Part shown: positions 35,331 to 48,603 of the stretch, piece after piece | Position numbering within the stretch: the first letter of the stretch is position 1 | How the letters are laid out: each line of letters starts with the position of its first letter | Assembly (NCBI GenBank): GCA_043228905.1 | Contig: JBHGNT010000007.1 | Span: 18,786,001 to 18,850,000, forward strand | DNA: 64,000 nt | DNA from: Azolla caroliniana | Taxonomy: Eukaryota > Polypodiophyta | Reading direction: 5' to 3' | Position numbers and translations under genes: made by a program | Notes under the pieces: generated by a model | Told to the model about the DNA's origin: nothing | The model's database searches: none | Seen by the model: only the letters and a program-made list of their open reading frames with translations

Positions 35331-35527
35331 AACAATTGTTTTGTTTTGTTTTCCCTTTTCTTTTTCTTTACACACACACTAAAAAAACGTTTACATTGTC
35401 CCTTTTCAAAAAGGGTAACTATAAAGAAAAGAAAAAAGAAACGTTCATTTCTCTTTCACACATATTACTAATACTAGTAATAAATGTTATTAAAAGAAAA
35501 ACAACACAGTGACCAAACACGCCAACA
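35331..35527 (-). mobile_element. 5' LTR of Copia-5 (minus strand)
   Basis: Partner of the LTR at 30444-30649. Its outer end is at 35527 (gccaaca on the plus strand). The inner end cannot be fixed because the other copy is truncated; the LTR may continue down to about 35200. Together the pair brackets the element that now holds the LINE. Confidence 0.8.
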
Positions 35528-36057
35528 CTTTTTCACCCATGCACATTCACCATCCACATCAACCTCTAGGCATGCCACCTGGTGTCCAATACATCTTGAT
35601 CATTGGGACCTAAGCCCTCTTACACACTCCACATCCCTACACCACACCCACCATCATACAACATTTCATTGGCAAGAATTGCCTTTTGGAAAGTACCCCC
35701 AATGACCCACTCTCTAACAAACATCATCCTCCACCAATGTCTTCCACCTCCTCATGACTTGCTTCATCTAATGTTTCGTCAACTTGCATTTAGACGATAA
35801 GTTGCTTGAGCACTTCAAGTTACCTACTACCCAACAAGGTATTGGTGCATCTTGTACTCCCAAGATGCGAAGTTGTTTCTGTCGAGCTTCTCGGTAGGAA
35901 GAGCACTTCTCATCTGAGTGTTCATGTTGAGCTTTCTTCTTCTTCTATTTGATATAAACTGTGAAGATTGATGCTACAGCGATCAGCCGGTTCTTTCCAA
36001 ACGCGGGCTTCGGCACAACGTACATAAAGACGATGGGCTTGGATCAAGCTACCAAAC
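35528..36057 (-). other. Unassigned sequence left of a primer-binding site
   Basis: By position this should be the leader of a minus-strand LTR retrotransposon, whose primer-binding site is at 36058-36069. I recognise no protein motif in it. The first part is unusually rich in CA/CCAC words. Confidence 0.35.
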
Positions 36058-36069
36058 GCTCTGATACCA
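36058..36069 (-). promoter_or_regulatory. Primer-binding site of a minus-strand LTR element
   Basis: gctctgatacca is the reverse complement of TGGTATCAGAGC, the plant initiator-tRNA primer-binding sequence. The LTR it belongs to therefore starts at 36070 (tgtaaagaattgg) and extends to the right. The rest of that element is not recognisable. Confidence 0.85.
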
Positions 36070-36234
36070 TGTAAAGAATTGGTGATGATTCTGTGCAGCG
36101 GAGGAACTATGTGTGTGTGGAGAGAGAGAGTTGCCTCTTGGGAAAGAGGTCGAGCCTTAACTACTTAAAGAATATGTGTCATAGGATATTAACTATCCTA
36201 TGACACACTATTTACAATACAAGGAGGTGGGGTA

Positions 36235-36320
36235 TTCACACACTTGAGTATCTATCACAGACATGACAACAGTTATGTTCACACACTTGAGTATCTATCA
36301 CAGACATGACAACAGTTATG
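36235..36320. repeat. 43-bp tandem duplication
   Basis: Two perfect or near-perfect copies of a 43-bp unit (36235-36277 and 36278-36320) containing cacacttgagtatctatc and agacatgacaacagttatg. It lies inside the LTR-like sequence and overlaps the left arm of a foldback. Confidence 0.88.
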
Positions 36321-36760
36321 TCAGTCATAGACCTCTTGTATTATAATCAAGTGTTATATTGTAACCAACACATCCAAGTACATAATCGTGTTATATATAT
36401 CTTCATATGTCACTTGTAGCCCCATCATCTGTGCTCCGTCCTAGTCCGCGCTTGATGTGTCCGTGACAGTGTTGAATCCCTTGAAAGGGACCAAGGAGGT
36501 TACAAGTATTTTATATTGTGAGTTGAACTACATGCATTAGAATATTCTTGAGAATATTTTGGAGAATATTCTAGAACCCTCTAGAATCTTCTAGTTCTAG
36601 AACTTTCTAAAAACTCCTAGAATGTGAATAGATAATCTATGAAGATATATATAACACGATTATGTACTTGGATGTGTTCGTTACAATATAACACTTGATT
36701 ATAATACAAGAGGTCAAGAGTTCAAATCTTGACATAACTGTTGTCATGTTTGTGACAATA
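36283..36760. repeat. Foldback: ~125-bp inverted repeat arms
   Basis: The left arm (about 36283-36410) and the right arm (about 36639-36760) are reverse complements, with very high identity over gaagatatatataacacgat, tatgtacttggatgtgtt and acacttgattataatacaag. The right arm has about 14 extra bases containing gagttcaaatc. The 228-bp spacer is rich in ttctagaa-type words. Either a foldback transposon or two inverted LTR pieces. Confidence 0.82.
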
Positions 36761-36770
36761 TCTTAGTGTG

Positions 36771-38936
36771 TTCCCTATGTTCCCACACACGGGAAGTTGA
36801 GTTTGATTCTCAACACTTAGATTTAAATTTTGTATTAAATGGTTCGGATTGGTTTCAACTTTTCCATAAACGGTGTTGGTTAAATGGCTTGAGAGTTCAT
36901 AAACGGTTTGTTTTGCTTTTTGTTTTATATAAATGGTTTGTTCATTTCAATTCGGTTAGGCAAAGAAACTGAATTGGGCCCATTGCTAGCTCGCACATCA
37001 TGAATTCAACGAAGGGGTTCGGCAAGCTCACACATAGGTCGTTTGAAGGGAGGACAAAGTGGCTTGAGAACACTACTCCAATTTGAGACATCATAGCTAT
37101 CGGAGGTAGTCACGTTATCGCAGCCCCCTCAACTCACCTACACCGGAAGCTTTAACCCTCCAACTTTCGTTTCCATTTAAACTTAATGGTTATCTTCTAA
37201 TTGTTCATTGTATAGCTTCTCGTTACCACCATTGTACCTATTCATTATGTACATTTTGTAAACTCTATTCTTTTGTAATCTAGCGTTTCGGCCTAAAAAG
37301 TGGCCCCTTTTGGTCATAATATTATGCAATCCTTTGTAATCTCACGTTCTTGTGCTAGTTGCATATTTTGATCCTAACCTCGTGCATTAATCATTATTTG
37401 GCTCATCACTCCCTTCAACTCTGAGGAGCCTTCGAGCCTCCAAACATACACGCCCTCCTAGTATTTGCGCCCCACTTAGTCCAAGACCCTCGTGATCCTG
37501 CTCGAGTAGCACACGCACACGCATTTACGCTACAGCATTGCCTCACCCAAATCTCCATTATTATTGAGGTTCAAAATTCAAGTCTTTAGTGTACTCCATT
37601 GATCATCGTGTTTTATATGTGGAGCATGAAGATGCGGTTGACATACCTTTGTACTAAATTGTTTTTCACTCCTAGTGTCATGGAACCAATAATAAAGTTC
37701 CAATCAAACAAATGGTTTTGTGACTCCTGTGGTGGAGAAGGTACCCAGTCATGGACTAAATTCTCCGTTGTATAACAAATTTCTCTTTGAGAATGATAAT
37801 TTATATGTATTTGCTTCCACATTGAACGAGATCAAATGATCATTATTTATCATTAGATCCTTGACTTGGTAAACATCTTTTTCAAATAAATGACGTTTTG
37901 GCTTTATGATCTAGAAATGTAAAAAGGAATAGATAAGTCCAAGAAACTCTCCAACTACAAATTAACAATTCTTGATTTCATTCTATCGCATTGCATATAT
38001 TGTGAGACATCTATACAAATTTGAATCAATTTATGGTAAATGGAAATTGAACACCACCACCATCCTACTTATCTAATATAGTAGATACCAAAGGGTCATG
38101 GTCAAAGATCCAACAAAGTTTGATTTTATGCTTTTGCAATCAACATCTTTGCCCATAATCAGGTTTGCTTTTCCAAGTGTTGATTTCCTTGCTAACATGA
38201 GAATCTCAAATTTTAGTATATCAAACTTCCCAACGACATTGTCATTAAGAGCATCGCATAACAACAATCTTAAACCTTTACCTACATGGTTTGCCCTTTA
38301 AAACTGTTTCATGATCTCAATCATGATGTTTTGAAGAGCTTTGGAACTTAAAAAATAATCACATGTAATTTTATGCAAGCCACGAGTCATTTATGTGTTT
38401 GACAGCAACAAATATTGGGCTTAATATAAAAGCTCACTATATTCATTAGAGGTGCCATCCTAGAGTGCAAAATGAAAGGAAAAAACTTAATTAAAAGTGA
38501 GGCCTGAGGCTCCCAATGTATATTTATTACAACAAAAGAGCTCATGTTGAAATACAAGGCAGGGGAATTTTTCTATTATTATTATTACAAAGGATGTTTG
38601 TGCATAGCACCAAATTTGTTTGCTATATCTACATTTGGTTAATTTACAATATTGCATGTAGTTTGCAACTTGTGAACTTTGAATTAGTTGCAAAAGCCGC
38701 AACGAAATGTACATGTGTTATATGAGGGGACTTATCATTCTGATTGAGCAAAAAAGAATGCATTAGGTCTCAGGTGCCACTTCCAAGAAAAAAATTCAGT
38801 AAGGTTTAAAGGTGAGGGTCGTGGGTCGTCACAAGCTATACAATAACTACATATAGATGAAACGTCATCTACGCATCTTCGTTGGAGGAAGAACAGTGTG
38901 TCAGTGATATCCTCATCATCATGAGTTATTTGACCA
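36771..38936. other. Intergenic region 3' of the flippase gene
   Basis: I see no convincing gene. Short open frames (for example minus-strand 37613-37822 and 38073-38267) have no recognisable motif. The last few hundred bases before 38937 will include the 3' untranslated region of the flippase gene. Confidence 0.5.
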
Positions 38937-41900
38937 CTATCTCCCATTACCTAGATGACCATGCTGATACCTTCTCTCCCTTAGATGCCTTATTCTTGCC
39001 TCAACTCGAGCAGTGAAACCAAACGTCGCTTTCTCAACAGCTTTCTTTTTCTCCTTTCGCCACATCTCCGGGTCATCTAGGTCTTGGTTAAGAGATTTTA
39101 TCTCTTGAAGGATGTGATGATCCATAGGCATAAAACGCCTTTGGAATGCTATATAAGCAAAATAAGGAAAAACACATGCGGCGGCCACTAAGAATGTGGC
39201 GATCCAATATCTTGGAGAAGGAGCCAAAGCTTCTAATAGGACATCATAAGCTGTGGTTGATATTGTTGGAGACATAAGACCGAATATAATAAGGAATATG
39301 TACCACATGGCAATACTTCCCCATATAAGAAAGTGTTGAATCACTGTGAAATAGCTTATTGTGAGAGCAATCTGACAATTCACTACCCAAATAATTGCTG
39401 TATACATGGTCGCACCAAACACTTCAAACCCTGATATTTGACCATCCTCTCGGAAAGCTCGATGTCCAAAAATGGTAATTATAATGAAGAATGAGAGCAA
39501 CGAACCAAGAACCCCATTAGCCATCCAAGAAAAGATCCGTGCCCATGTAAAGAACATGTTCTTGGGGCCTTGTTGGTAAATACTCGGAAACTGCATATTT
39601 CAAATAAAGGTCCCAAATAATTGAGTGTCTTATGAAAAGGACACAATTAAGAAATTTATAACAGCATCTTAAACCATTCAGTGGTAGAAATGAAGTGTAC
39701 AGCAATACAAAGTATCAACTAAGTCGATCATAAATTGGCAATGATGAAAAACAATACCTCAAGGCACAGTTTTGCTGGAATATCCTGCTCAAAAACTCCC
39801 AAAGCACAGACAGGTAGGGAAGTAAACAATATGTTGAAAAGTGTCAAAAACCAATCATTATAGAGAGTCTGGCCAGAATAATTTGTGTAAGCTTCGTAAT
39901 AGAAAAGTGTCAGTCCAAAGACAATGTTCTTGTAGAAAAAATAGCAGATCTGCACAACAAACTCTCATAAGAAACGAACACTAAACGTATTCATGAAACA
40001 AACTCAACTAGTCTGAATAAAACCATTACCATGGTTGCAATCCTCTTGTAGCACCAATGACCATGAACAATGAGGAGGCGTTCAAGGAAGCAGAATTGTG
40101 CAATTGAAAAATCACTTGCCATCACTGCCTGCCAGAATTAGATAAACAGCCTTATGCTCACAATTCTCCAAACTCTTAAAGCAGAATAGTGAATGTAATA
40201 TATATACCTGCATGCCTTCAACCCCACTGATACCAACACCAATATCGGCTTCTTGAATCATGCCAACATCATTTGCGCCATCACCAATTGCCAGAGTGGT
40301 CTTCCCTGTACCTTCTTTTACTAATCTGGTTACCTTTGAGAATTAAAGAACAAACTCAATCTGTTTATATCAATAAACCCCAAAGAATCTGGGATCAAAC
40401 ATAGGAAAGAGCAAAAGACTGTTTGTAAACTACCACCCAAACTAAGGACAACTAAAAGAGCGTGTATGACAAAATAGTTAAGAAAGTTTTATCTCACCGA
40501 CAGATAAACGTGTTATTAATCCATTTGCCAAAACCATATATTGTCTAAATTCAAACCCTAAATCCAGTGGATTTTCCATTCTTCAAGCAATCACAACTAC
40601 ATCAAGTTCCTGATTGTGACTATGTCTTAACAGCCTTGATATTAGAAACTACAATAAAATAGCACTGAAACTAGGCTTATATTGTTGAAACAGGGTAGAG
40701 CCAAGAGAGCACATCCATTGTCAAAATCAAAGCGTCACATGGGACACATTTCAGGCTGGAGAATGGGGTCAAAATCAAAATGGAGATTCCCTGTTATGAT
40801 GAGAGGGGAGTCTGAAAATATGGTCATTCACTGTGACTATCCTCACTTTTGTTACTCTCATTCTCAATCATTTATGGCGGTTCCTATGGGTAGCTTGAAA
40901 TTTATGATGAAACTTGTCAGATCAAAAACCTAATTTATGATGTGAGAAAATACAGTTGGTTGGAGAAAACAAGATAGTACCAAGGCTTTTTGCTTTGGTG
41001 AAACACGGCAACATATCACTGATGCACACTTCACAGCAAGCTGTAAGAACCTCTCTTTCATGTCATCTTCCAAAGCATATGCTAGTGATTTTCCATCAAT
41101 GATTAGTGCAAAGGCCATATCAGAACCTGGCTCCAGGCTCACTGCTTGTTGTCCATTTGCAAGTTGGTTCATTACAGCCTCCTTAGAAACCTGAAAATCA
41201 AAGAATTATTTTGAAACCATACAAAGATTATCGATAGCATTAGACATTCTAAGTTTTCAGTTTTAAAGATTAAATAATGGAAGTAATATAAATATCAAAT
41301 AACACCTTCATCAATGCATCCTTGTCATTGAGATCTTCGGCTGACTTGACAACAGGAATATCTAATGTGACAAGAAGCTGTTTCATGTCTTGCCTGAGCA
41401 GACTACATGCAAATCTGCATGCATTAAGAGGGAATACCATAATATTGAGTCATTATACAGAGAATACATTCCAGTGCATGTGCAATTGAAGTACTAATGA
41501 CACACATGAAAATCTATGCCAATCACTATATAATGTAACATACCCAATGTTGATAGCTGTCTCCAACTTATCCCCTGTTAGAACCCATATCTTAAGCCCA
41601 GCAAGAGCAAGTTTATCTATACACTCCGGCACCTGAATACACATGTTATGAGTGTTTGGTTTCATTAGCTTCTACTCAATTTTGAAATCCAATTACTAAC
41701 CCCCTTTTGCAGTTTGTCTTCAACAGCTGTTGCACCAACAAGGAACAACTCTTTTTCTATCATGTCTGATGCCTCATCAAGCTTAGCATCCCTACCCGGT
41801 CCCATTGCAGTTTTTGCATTCAAAAACAGTTCATTCCATTGTTGATAAGAACTTTCGTCGAGCTTCCGGTAGGCTAGAGCAAGTGTTCGTAATCCTGCAT

Positions 41901-44753
41901 CCCCATAATTAGTGAGGTGCGCCTTTGTGGCCTCCTCAAACTCTCTGCCAGCTTTACTAAGCCTCTCAAAGATCACACTGTGTAAAAAAAAGAATTCTCT
42001 TGGACACAATCTTTAAAAAATATAACGCATATTCATTGTAGTGCTTAACTATAGAGAATTGTTAAATGCAATTCCACTTACCTATCTGCACCCTTACAGA
42101 ATACATAAATTTGACCATCTTCATCACGAACTACCACAGACATTCTCTTCCTAGTACTATTGAACTCCAATAAGTTGAGTAGCTTGTATTCACTGTTGAC
42201 AAAATGTTTCAGCAAAAAAGACTCTAATTTCCCCTTACTAGAGGGTGTGTGCATATGTGTGTGTTTGTGTCATTGCACTACATTTTCTAAAATAATCTCA
42301 GTTTCCCTATAAAATCTCTTAGTCAGCCAATGCATATGACAAAGAATAAGTTACTCCTCACCGTTCAACCAACCGGCCTGATTGATCACATTCTCTGATG
42401 TACACCCCATTTTGAGTTCGTTTTGTAAACTCAAAACCAAGTTCTCTGGCTGCAACCACAAATGCCCCCTCATCGGGCGACTCTGCCTCATAAGTAATCC
42501 TACCATCATCATCTTCTTCTGGTATAGCTGTCTGGCAAACAGAGAGAATGCGTAGAAACATTTGAATTACCTCTGGCTTAGCTTCAAGCGCCCATTTTCC
42601 ATTCATGATTCGTTTGTCATAGAAGTTGAATCCTTTCACATGGGGCATGTCTGCCATTTCAATCCCTTCGTTGTCATCAACCTTCATTGGGATTTCAGAG
42701 GGAATATCACTAATTATTTGATCATTCTTTTTCATCCTCTTAGCAGTAGCTTTCTCCACTTCAGTAACCCCCACTCCATAAGAGACTCCAGCTATAGAAG
42801 CTTTTAAGAAATCCATTTGATTACAAGTCAGAGTTCCGGTCTTATCTGAAAGAATTGTATCGACTTGGCCAAGTTCCTCATTTAGATTCGATGTACGTGA
42901 ATGAGCTGGCTTATCAGTTTCTTCATAGTACATGTGGATGTCTTGGTCTATTAACCTTGCCTGAAATAGCTTAACAACTTCTAACGAGATATAAAGCGAG
43001 ATCGGAATGAGGTACCCATACAAGATAAGGGCAGTAATAAACTGATAAAATGCAGATAAAACAGCATTATTTGGATTGAAGTCATTGGATGTATTATCTG
43101 GGCGCATATACCACCAATTCGGCATGTCGAGTTTTGTCCTTATCCCAAACACTATTGCTCCAATGACGGAAATAAGCAGAAGCACACTGAACAGAAAATA
43201 AACGATATAATCCATTCTCCGCTCAATCCTGCTCCTCTTAGAGGGAGGATCCGTTGCATTCTGCATAACTTTCGTTTCATGGCCACTGAAGATCACAACA
43301 CCATACACATATTGTGTATTCCGAAGCTTGGAATCCCTTAGCAAGATTTGTTGTGGACCTAGTGACAAGGTAGCACCATCATACTCTATATTGCCAACAA
43401 AACTGTAGAGGTTCGGATTGGGGTCCTCGCACCGAATAATCCCAACAAATTCAGCAAAATTATCATCCCCTTCTAGTTCCAAGGTGGGTTCGAGTGTTTT
43501 CTTCAACTTCAAGTTGGTCTCTCCATCTAGATTCATGGTTTCCACATAGCAAACGCCATCAGGATAGCTTGATGAAAGCATAAGAAGATCTGCTGGAAAG
43601 AATTGATCTCTCTGGACCTGAACTACATCTCCAACTCGAATATGTTGCCATTCGACGTCAACAAACTTCCCATTGTTGGAATGCACCTTTACTTTCCGAT
43701 TGTTTACTTCATTATCCTGGAAAGGTCATGGACACTAGTCAATAATAGAATGGCAATGACCATAATGTTGACAGACATAAATCATTCTATGCAAAATGTT
43801 TCTTCCTAGTTTACAGTAATAGGACAATATGAGTCAATATTACAAACTAATAGGCATATGGCAGACAAACTATACATGTCTGCCAGATTTCATTCCCTTA
43901 AATGTATATTTCCAACAAGCAACTTGAAACCAACAACCGGCATTTTAGTAAAGTAAGATAATATGGAGCAATGAGATAGTGCAGAAAAAATATCTATTTT
44001 TTTCACATTTTGTTTCTTTTTAAGCATTTTTTCAGTTAAATTACTTCAAAAATCTAGGCAAAATTAAGTGAATAATACAAGGGGCGATAATATATTACAA
44101 TTTCCTTCCTTAGCCAACAAACCCAACCTGCATTTTTGTGATATAATAGGAAATTAGGAGAAAATACTACAAGAATTATAAAAGTAGACCAGAAACTGAA
44201 ACTTTACAATTGGCATTAGGCACTTTTTTCCCAGAGCATTTACATCCGATACAAATAACAATACTAACTCATATACTGAATATAATTACCATTAAAAACA
44301 CAAACACTGCAAAATAACCAATAAAAATACCTGCAAATATCTTCGCCAATCTTCAATAGCTTCCTTGAGCATACTAACTCCCACCACAAAAGCAAGTGGA
44401 AGAATGACTGAGGTAGCAGAAAACGGCGTCAATGGTGTGAGAGACAAAGCTGCAGTCATAAGGAAATACAAATTTGCAACCCTTCGAAACTGCTCAAACA
44501 AAGCTTTAGGTAAAAATGTGACAATATTATATTTTGTGGTGGAAACATAGTTATCTCTATATTTGAATGGCTTTGATTTATGCCTTCCTGGTTGATTACA
44601 AAAAACAACTCTAGAGAATCCAGGACCTCCTAAAGGAACTAAATCATCTGCTTCCAATACTGTTGGCCTTACACATGCATATGAGTAAAGCTTGCTTAGT
44701 CTTAGCTTTCCTTTCCTCTTTTGATCTTTCCGATCTTCCTGTTTCGGGGGCAT
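38937..44753 (-). CDS. ALA: P4-type ATPase, aminophospholipid flippase (11 exons)
   Basis: Exons from 5' to 3' on the minus strand: 44753-44331, 43716-42362, 42192-42082, 41977-41701, 41632-41544, 41414-41306, 41190-40981, 40333-40208, 40128-40030, 39949-39758, 39590-38937. All junctions are GT-AG and the sum is 3,645 nt (1,214 aa plus stop), the usual ALA length. P4-ATPases flip phospholipids to the cytosolic leaflet of plasma and endomembranes, with an ALIS (Cdc50-like) subunit. Visible motifs: [10 protein letters not shown] near the N terminus, actuator DGET (about 205), PISL in membrane span 4 (about 379), the phosphorylated Asp in DKTGTLT (about 432), [13 protein letters not shown] (about 875), and a membrane-rich C terminus. 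The [12 protein letters not shown] start suggests the ALA4-12 group; the exact paralogue is not decidable. All key residues are intact, so probably functional. Confidence 0.96.
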
Positions 44754-44799
44754 TTTTGTGAAACGAAGAAGCTATGGAAACCAAAAACTCTGAAAGAAA

Positions 44800-45470
44800 A
44801 CCACTTGATTGCTCGATAGAGGAAAAGCACTTGCAAGAAAGAATCTAACTTTTTCTGATACCTTTTGGTACTTAGAAGGTATGAATTGATCAATTCCTTA
44901 TAAGAGAATGGATTCTCGTGAAAACAATCCAAATTTATCTGCAAATTTCGTGCTTAGAAGATGAACTCTTGATTTTTTGATTGCTCGACAAGGACAGAAT
45001 CTTGAAAAAAGCAGATATGAAGGCTAAATTTCTGATACTTCCTTTGTGATTATTATAGAGAGCTAATTAATTACTCCACAAGAAGACAGTATCTTGTCGA
45101 GAGAAGCCAAATTCCTGATGCAATCTTTTTGTGATCAAATTGTAGAACTGATTGATCAAGTTCTCTGACAAGGAAACAGATTCTTGTAGAAAGAAACTCG
45201 ATTCCTGACGCAATCTTCTGTTAGAAAAAAAGCTATGATAGAATCCAAATTCTGATGCAATTCCAGCATAAAAGAGAGAATGGCTTGATTGCACAACCCA
45301 GTACAGAATCTTGAAGAAAATAAGCTATCTTTTCTGATGCCTTTTTAGTGGTTAAAGGGAATCGATCAATCAGTTAACCTGAGAACGAAAAAATGCAGAA
45401 ATTTTGATCAACAAGGAGCGAATTGTTGTGACGCAATTTCTGCTCAAAAAATAGCTGATCGATTCATCCC
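44800..45470 (-). repeat. Degenerate ~95-120-bp repeats in the flippase 5' region
   Basis: Several diverged units recur, sharing cttgtcgagagaa/cttgtagaaagaa, ttcctgatgcaatctt and attgatcaattctctg-like words (around 44880, 44980, 45080, 45180, 45250, 45310). They lie directly upstream of the flippase ATG, so they may belong to its 5' untranslated region or a leader intron. The repetition is visible by eye but weak; units cannot be cut precisely. Confidence 0.5.
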
Positions 45471-45641
45471 CACATAAAGGAGTGTGGGAAAAGCTCAGAA
45501 ATAGTGGGAGAACAACGACGGTTGAATACACCTAACAATGGATTTACAAGAACAAATTTGGTTCAATGTCTTTACGGTACATGTTGCAGAAGGGCAGATC
45601 AAATCGATATCCTTATTGAATCTTTATACATTGCATTGTTG

Positions 45642-45672
45642 CAGAAGAAGAAGAAGAAGAAGAAGAAGAAGG
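45642..45672. repeat. (GAA)n microsatellite
   Basis: About ten GAA/AAG units. A second run (45782-45830) lies nearby. These produce spurious poly-Lys or poly-Ser frames. Confidence 0.9.
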
Positions 45673-45970
45673 CGTTAGAAGTCAAGATTGGAATTCGTGC
45701 GTATACATTGCTGCGTTCATGCGAAATGGAAGTAAATAGGATTGATATGAATATACCTTTGCAGTAGATCAGGAAAAAAGAACAGAAGAAGAAGAAGAAG
45801 AAGACGAAGAAGAAGATCGAGTTTGTTCTATGGATTTTGAAGGAGAAACGGAATATCGAGCAACAGATTTGAGAGGAATCTGGGAACAAAGGGAATTCGC
45901 AGGGAATTCGCAGGGGAGGAGATGGTAGCGGGGAAGGGGAACAGGAACGGAAAGAAGAAGGAGAAGAAGA

Positions 45971-46102
45971 AGAAACCCTAACCCTAACGGAGAAGACGGG
46001 CGAATCAGAGGAGGACAGAACAGAGATGATCGGATCGGATCGGATCGGATGGGAAGGAAGGAAGGAATAACGTGGAGGAGAAGAGAAGGGTTAGGGTTAG
46101 GG
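45971..46102. promoter_or_regulatory. Two facing telo-boxes upstream of the flippase gene
   Basis: aaaccctaaccctaac at 45971-45986 and its reverse-complement form gggttagggttagggttt at 46088-46105 lie about 100 bp apart. Telo-boxes (AAACCCTAA) are established elements of plant promoters and 5' leaders of highly expressed genes. Between them is a gatcggatcggatcggat run. This is a likely core promoter or leader of the minus-strand flippase gene, though it lies about 1.2 kb from the ATG. Confidence 0.55.
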
Positions 46103-46310
46103 TTTTTGTGGTCTTCTCCTTCCACGCTGCTCTTTCCTGCAGTCAGAATTTTGAATGGGTCTCTCTCTCAGTCTCTCTCAGTCTCTGTCTTTCCGGCTGT
46201 CTGTTCCGGCCGTCAGTCGCCGTCATCCACCGCCGTCAGTCGCCGTCAGCCGCCCATTTTCCGTCCAAAGCAGTCGGACTTCCTCTTTTAAAACTTGTGA
46301 ATCCCGGAGG

Positions 46311-46800
46311 CTTTCTTTCCCGTCTGTCCACCCGCCCGCCCCGCACCGCCCATCAATCTAGACCTTCTTCTTTAAACTCAGGAATCCCGAGGCTTTTTGC
46401 CATTGGCCTGCTGTCGGGCACCAGACCTGTCCGCCTGCCCGTAGCATCGAAAAGTGTCCCAAAGGCTTTCTTTCCCGTCCATCCATCCGCCCGCCCATCG
46501 CTCTAGAACGAAGCTCTTCTTTAAACTCGGGAACCCCGATGGCTTTTGCCAATCGGTCTACTGTCGGGCACCAGATTTGTCCGCCCGCCTGTAGCATCGA
46601 AATGTGTCGCGAATTTCTCGAGAGACCCCCAAGTCCAACCCTCGCAATCTTGTCGATCCATCTGCCCCCGTAAGCATCGGAAAGTGTCACAAACTTTTGA
46701 GAGATCCCCTGAGTCCCACCCTCAAAGATCACAAGTATTGTGGATCTGTCCATCCGCCTGCAACATCGGAAAGTGTCGAATATCTTTGAGAGACCCTGCG
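46311..46800. repeat. GC-rich tandem repeats, 154-bp unit
   Basis: Two full units (46311-46464 and 46465-46618) open with ctttctttcccgtc and share cttctttaaactc, tgtcgggcaccaga and gtagcatcgaaa. They are followed by shorter diverged units carrying catcggaaagtgtc (46675, 46767) and gagagaccc. The GC content is far above the surroundings. Long open frames here reflect this composition and are not genes. Confidence 0.8.
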
Positions 46801-48603
46801 TATGATCATCGCAATATTAGTTGGCCTCCTCTTGTGGATTGTTAAAAAAAGACCTTCTAGATGGTCAAACCCCTCACCCAAAAGCTTCGCTCATAGCTTC
46901 TCCTTCCGGAAACACGTGGGATCCTTGGATGGACAGAACACTCTTCGCGATGAAAGATAACAATAGTAAAATAACAGAGAAAATGCAAAAAGCGTGAACA
47001 ACTCTTTGAAATTGAAGCAAACACGAAATGTCATTTGAAAAAAGGAAATTAACAGCATTCTTGGTTTTTTAAAAAGGTTGTGATCTTTGGATGTATGTGC
47101 GTGTATGGCCAACATGTTTAGGGCCATGAATCCCATTCGAGATGTAAAGCGCAAAATATTCTTCAAAATGTGAGGTATAATACTCGCTTTGAAATGTTCT
47201 CGGCTTTAGGATGTGGGAAATAGAAAAGTAAGTCGCATGATGAGATGAATTATTTGTAAGAGAGGATGGTGCCATCGTGGCACAAGAATAATAAGTATTG
47301 AATTATATGAAAGAAGAACGTGGTTGGTGAAGAAGAAAACTAGTTGATAATGGTGTGGCAATATATAGAGATTATGAATTAGACGATTCTCTACAAAGGC
47401 TTATTACTCAACGGAGATGAATTATTATGTCTCATTTCAATCGCAATCAACCTAAAATTATCTCTCTAGCACATCTCTACTTGTAGACATAAGAACGCGT
47501 ACATTGAAGGTTCTCTTATTTACCTTCTTTGAAATTAAAGTCAAAAAAGTTGTTTACGATGCCTTATAGGCAACTATACTATCAAAAAGACCAAAATGCG
47601 CTAAACAAAACTCATGTTTTAAAGTTCTTGATTTCAATATCGACCCAGGACCAAATAATGATATATTGTAACATCCTCAAAAGGTCATACAATGAAATCT
47701 AAAAAGAGTGTTGTAACTAGTAAGACAATATTGTTTACTGCGTAGAGAATGTAGCCTCATGTAGATTGTGTATTTTTTTAAAGATCACTCCTAGGCTCCA
47801 GTGGAGAGCACAAATATGTGCCCAATGCAACCCAAGCTCTTACATGAAGAGATCTATAAACAACAATAACCAACAACTTTCACCACATTGTTTCCTTTCT
47901 TCTCAAAACGACATATTGTTCTATAAATTTATGGTAGTGTTGATGCCATAAAAGGTGATCGGTGTCCATCAAACATTTCCAAATGGTGTAGTGTGGAGAT
48001 AAAAAGACTTTGGCGAAGGATTTCGTTAGGCTTTATGGAACTTATTAAGTTGAATCAATTGAGTAAATAGGATCTACACATGTCTTTGAGTAATGTGTAA
48101 ATAACATGGCCCTTATAATGACATTTGATTCCAAATTATTTTCTCAACGATAACTCATAGAAGATATGACATGCGTATTTGATTGGAAGTATGTGTTGAA
48201 CCAAGTTTTTTCCAATAAGATAATTTGCAAGGTTTCTCTACAACTCCCAACTTGTTACATGCCTTCAAACAAAAAAACCATGTATGATGGTATTGGATGA
48301 AATTCCTTGGAGTTACTCGCATTCTTGCAAAGTAGTAGCTTCAAAACTCATACTTATTGCTCTAGTATAACTAGCAATTAGGTAATCAAAACATAGAACA
48401 TTTTGAGTTTGGGAGTCCAACCATTAAAAACTCTTGATTGATTCCTTGGTGTGCAAAGGTAAACTAGACACACAAAATATAACATTGTTGTGAATTGGGG
48501 CAATACCATATTGTTGAGTCACCGGTTTGGGGTTTTCTACAATTGCATGTACCGTATGGTACATCTACCATAAGTAGTTGCAAACAAAACACCATCTTAG
48601 TTT

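Noticed and set aside
45504-45889. Frames with poly-Lys or poly-Phe
   Set aside because: Produced by the GAA microsatellites; no domain.
45971-46105. Interstitial telomere
   Set aside because: Only two to three TTAGGG-like units in each place and in opposite orientation; telo-box promoter elements explain them better.
46072-46753. Long open frames on both strands with Ser/Pro/Arg-rich products
   Set aside because: They lie in GC-rich tandem repeats and show no family motif; open frames are expected from the composition.
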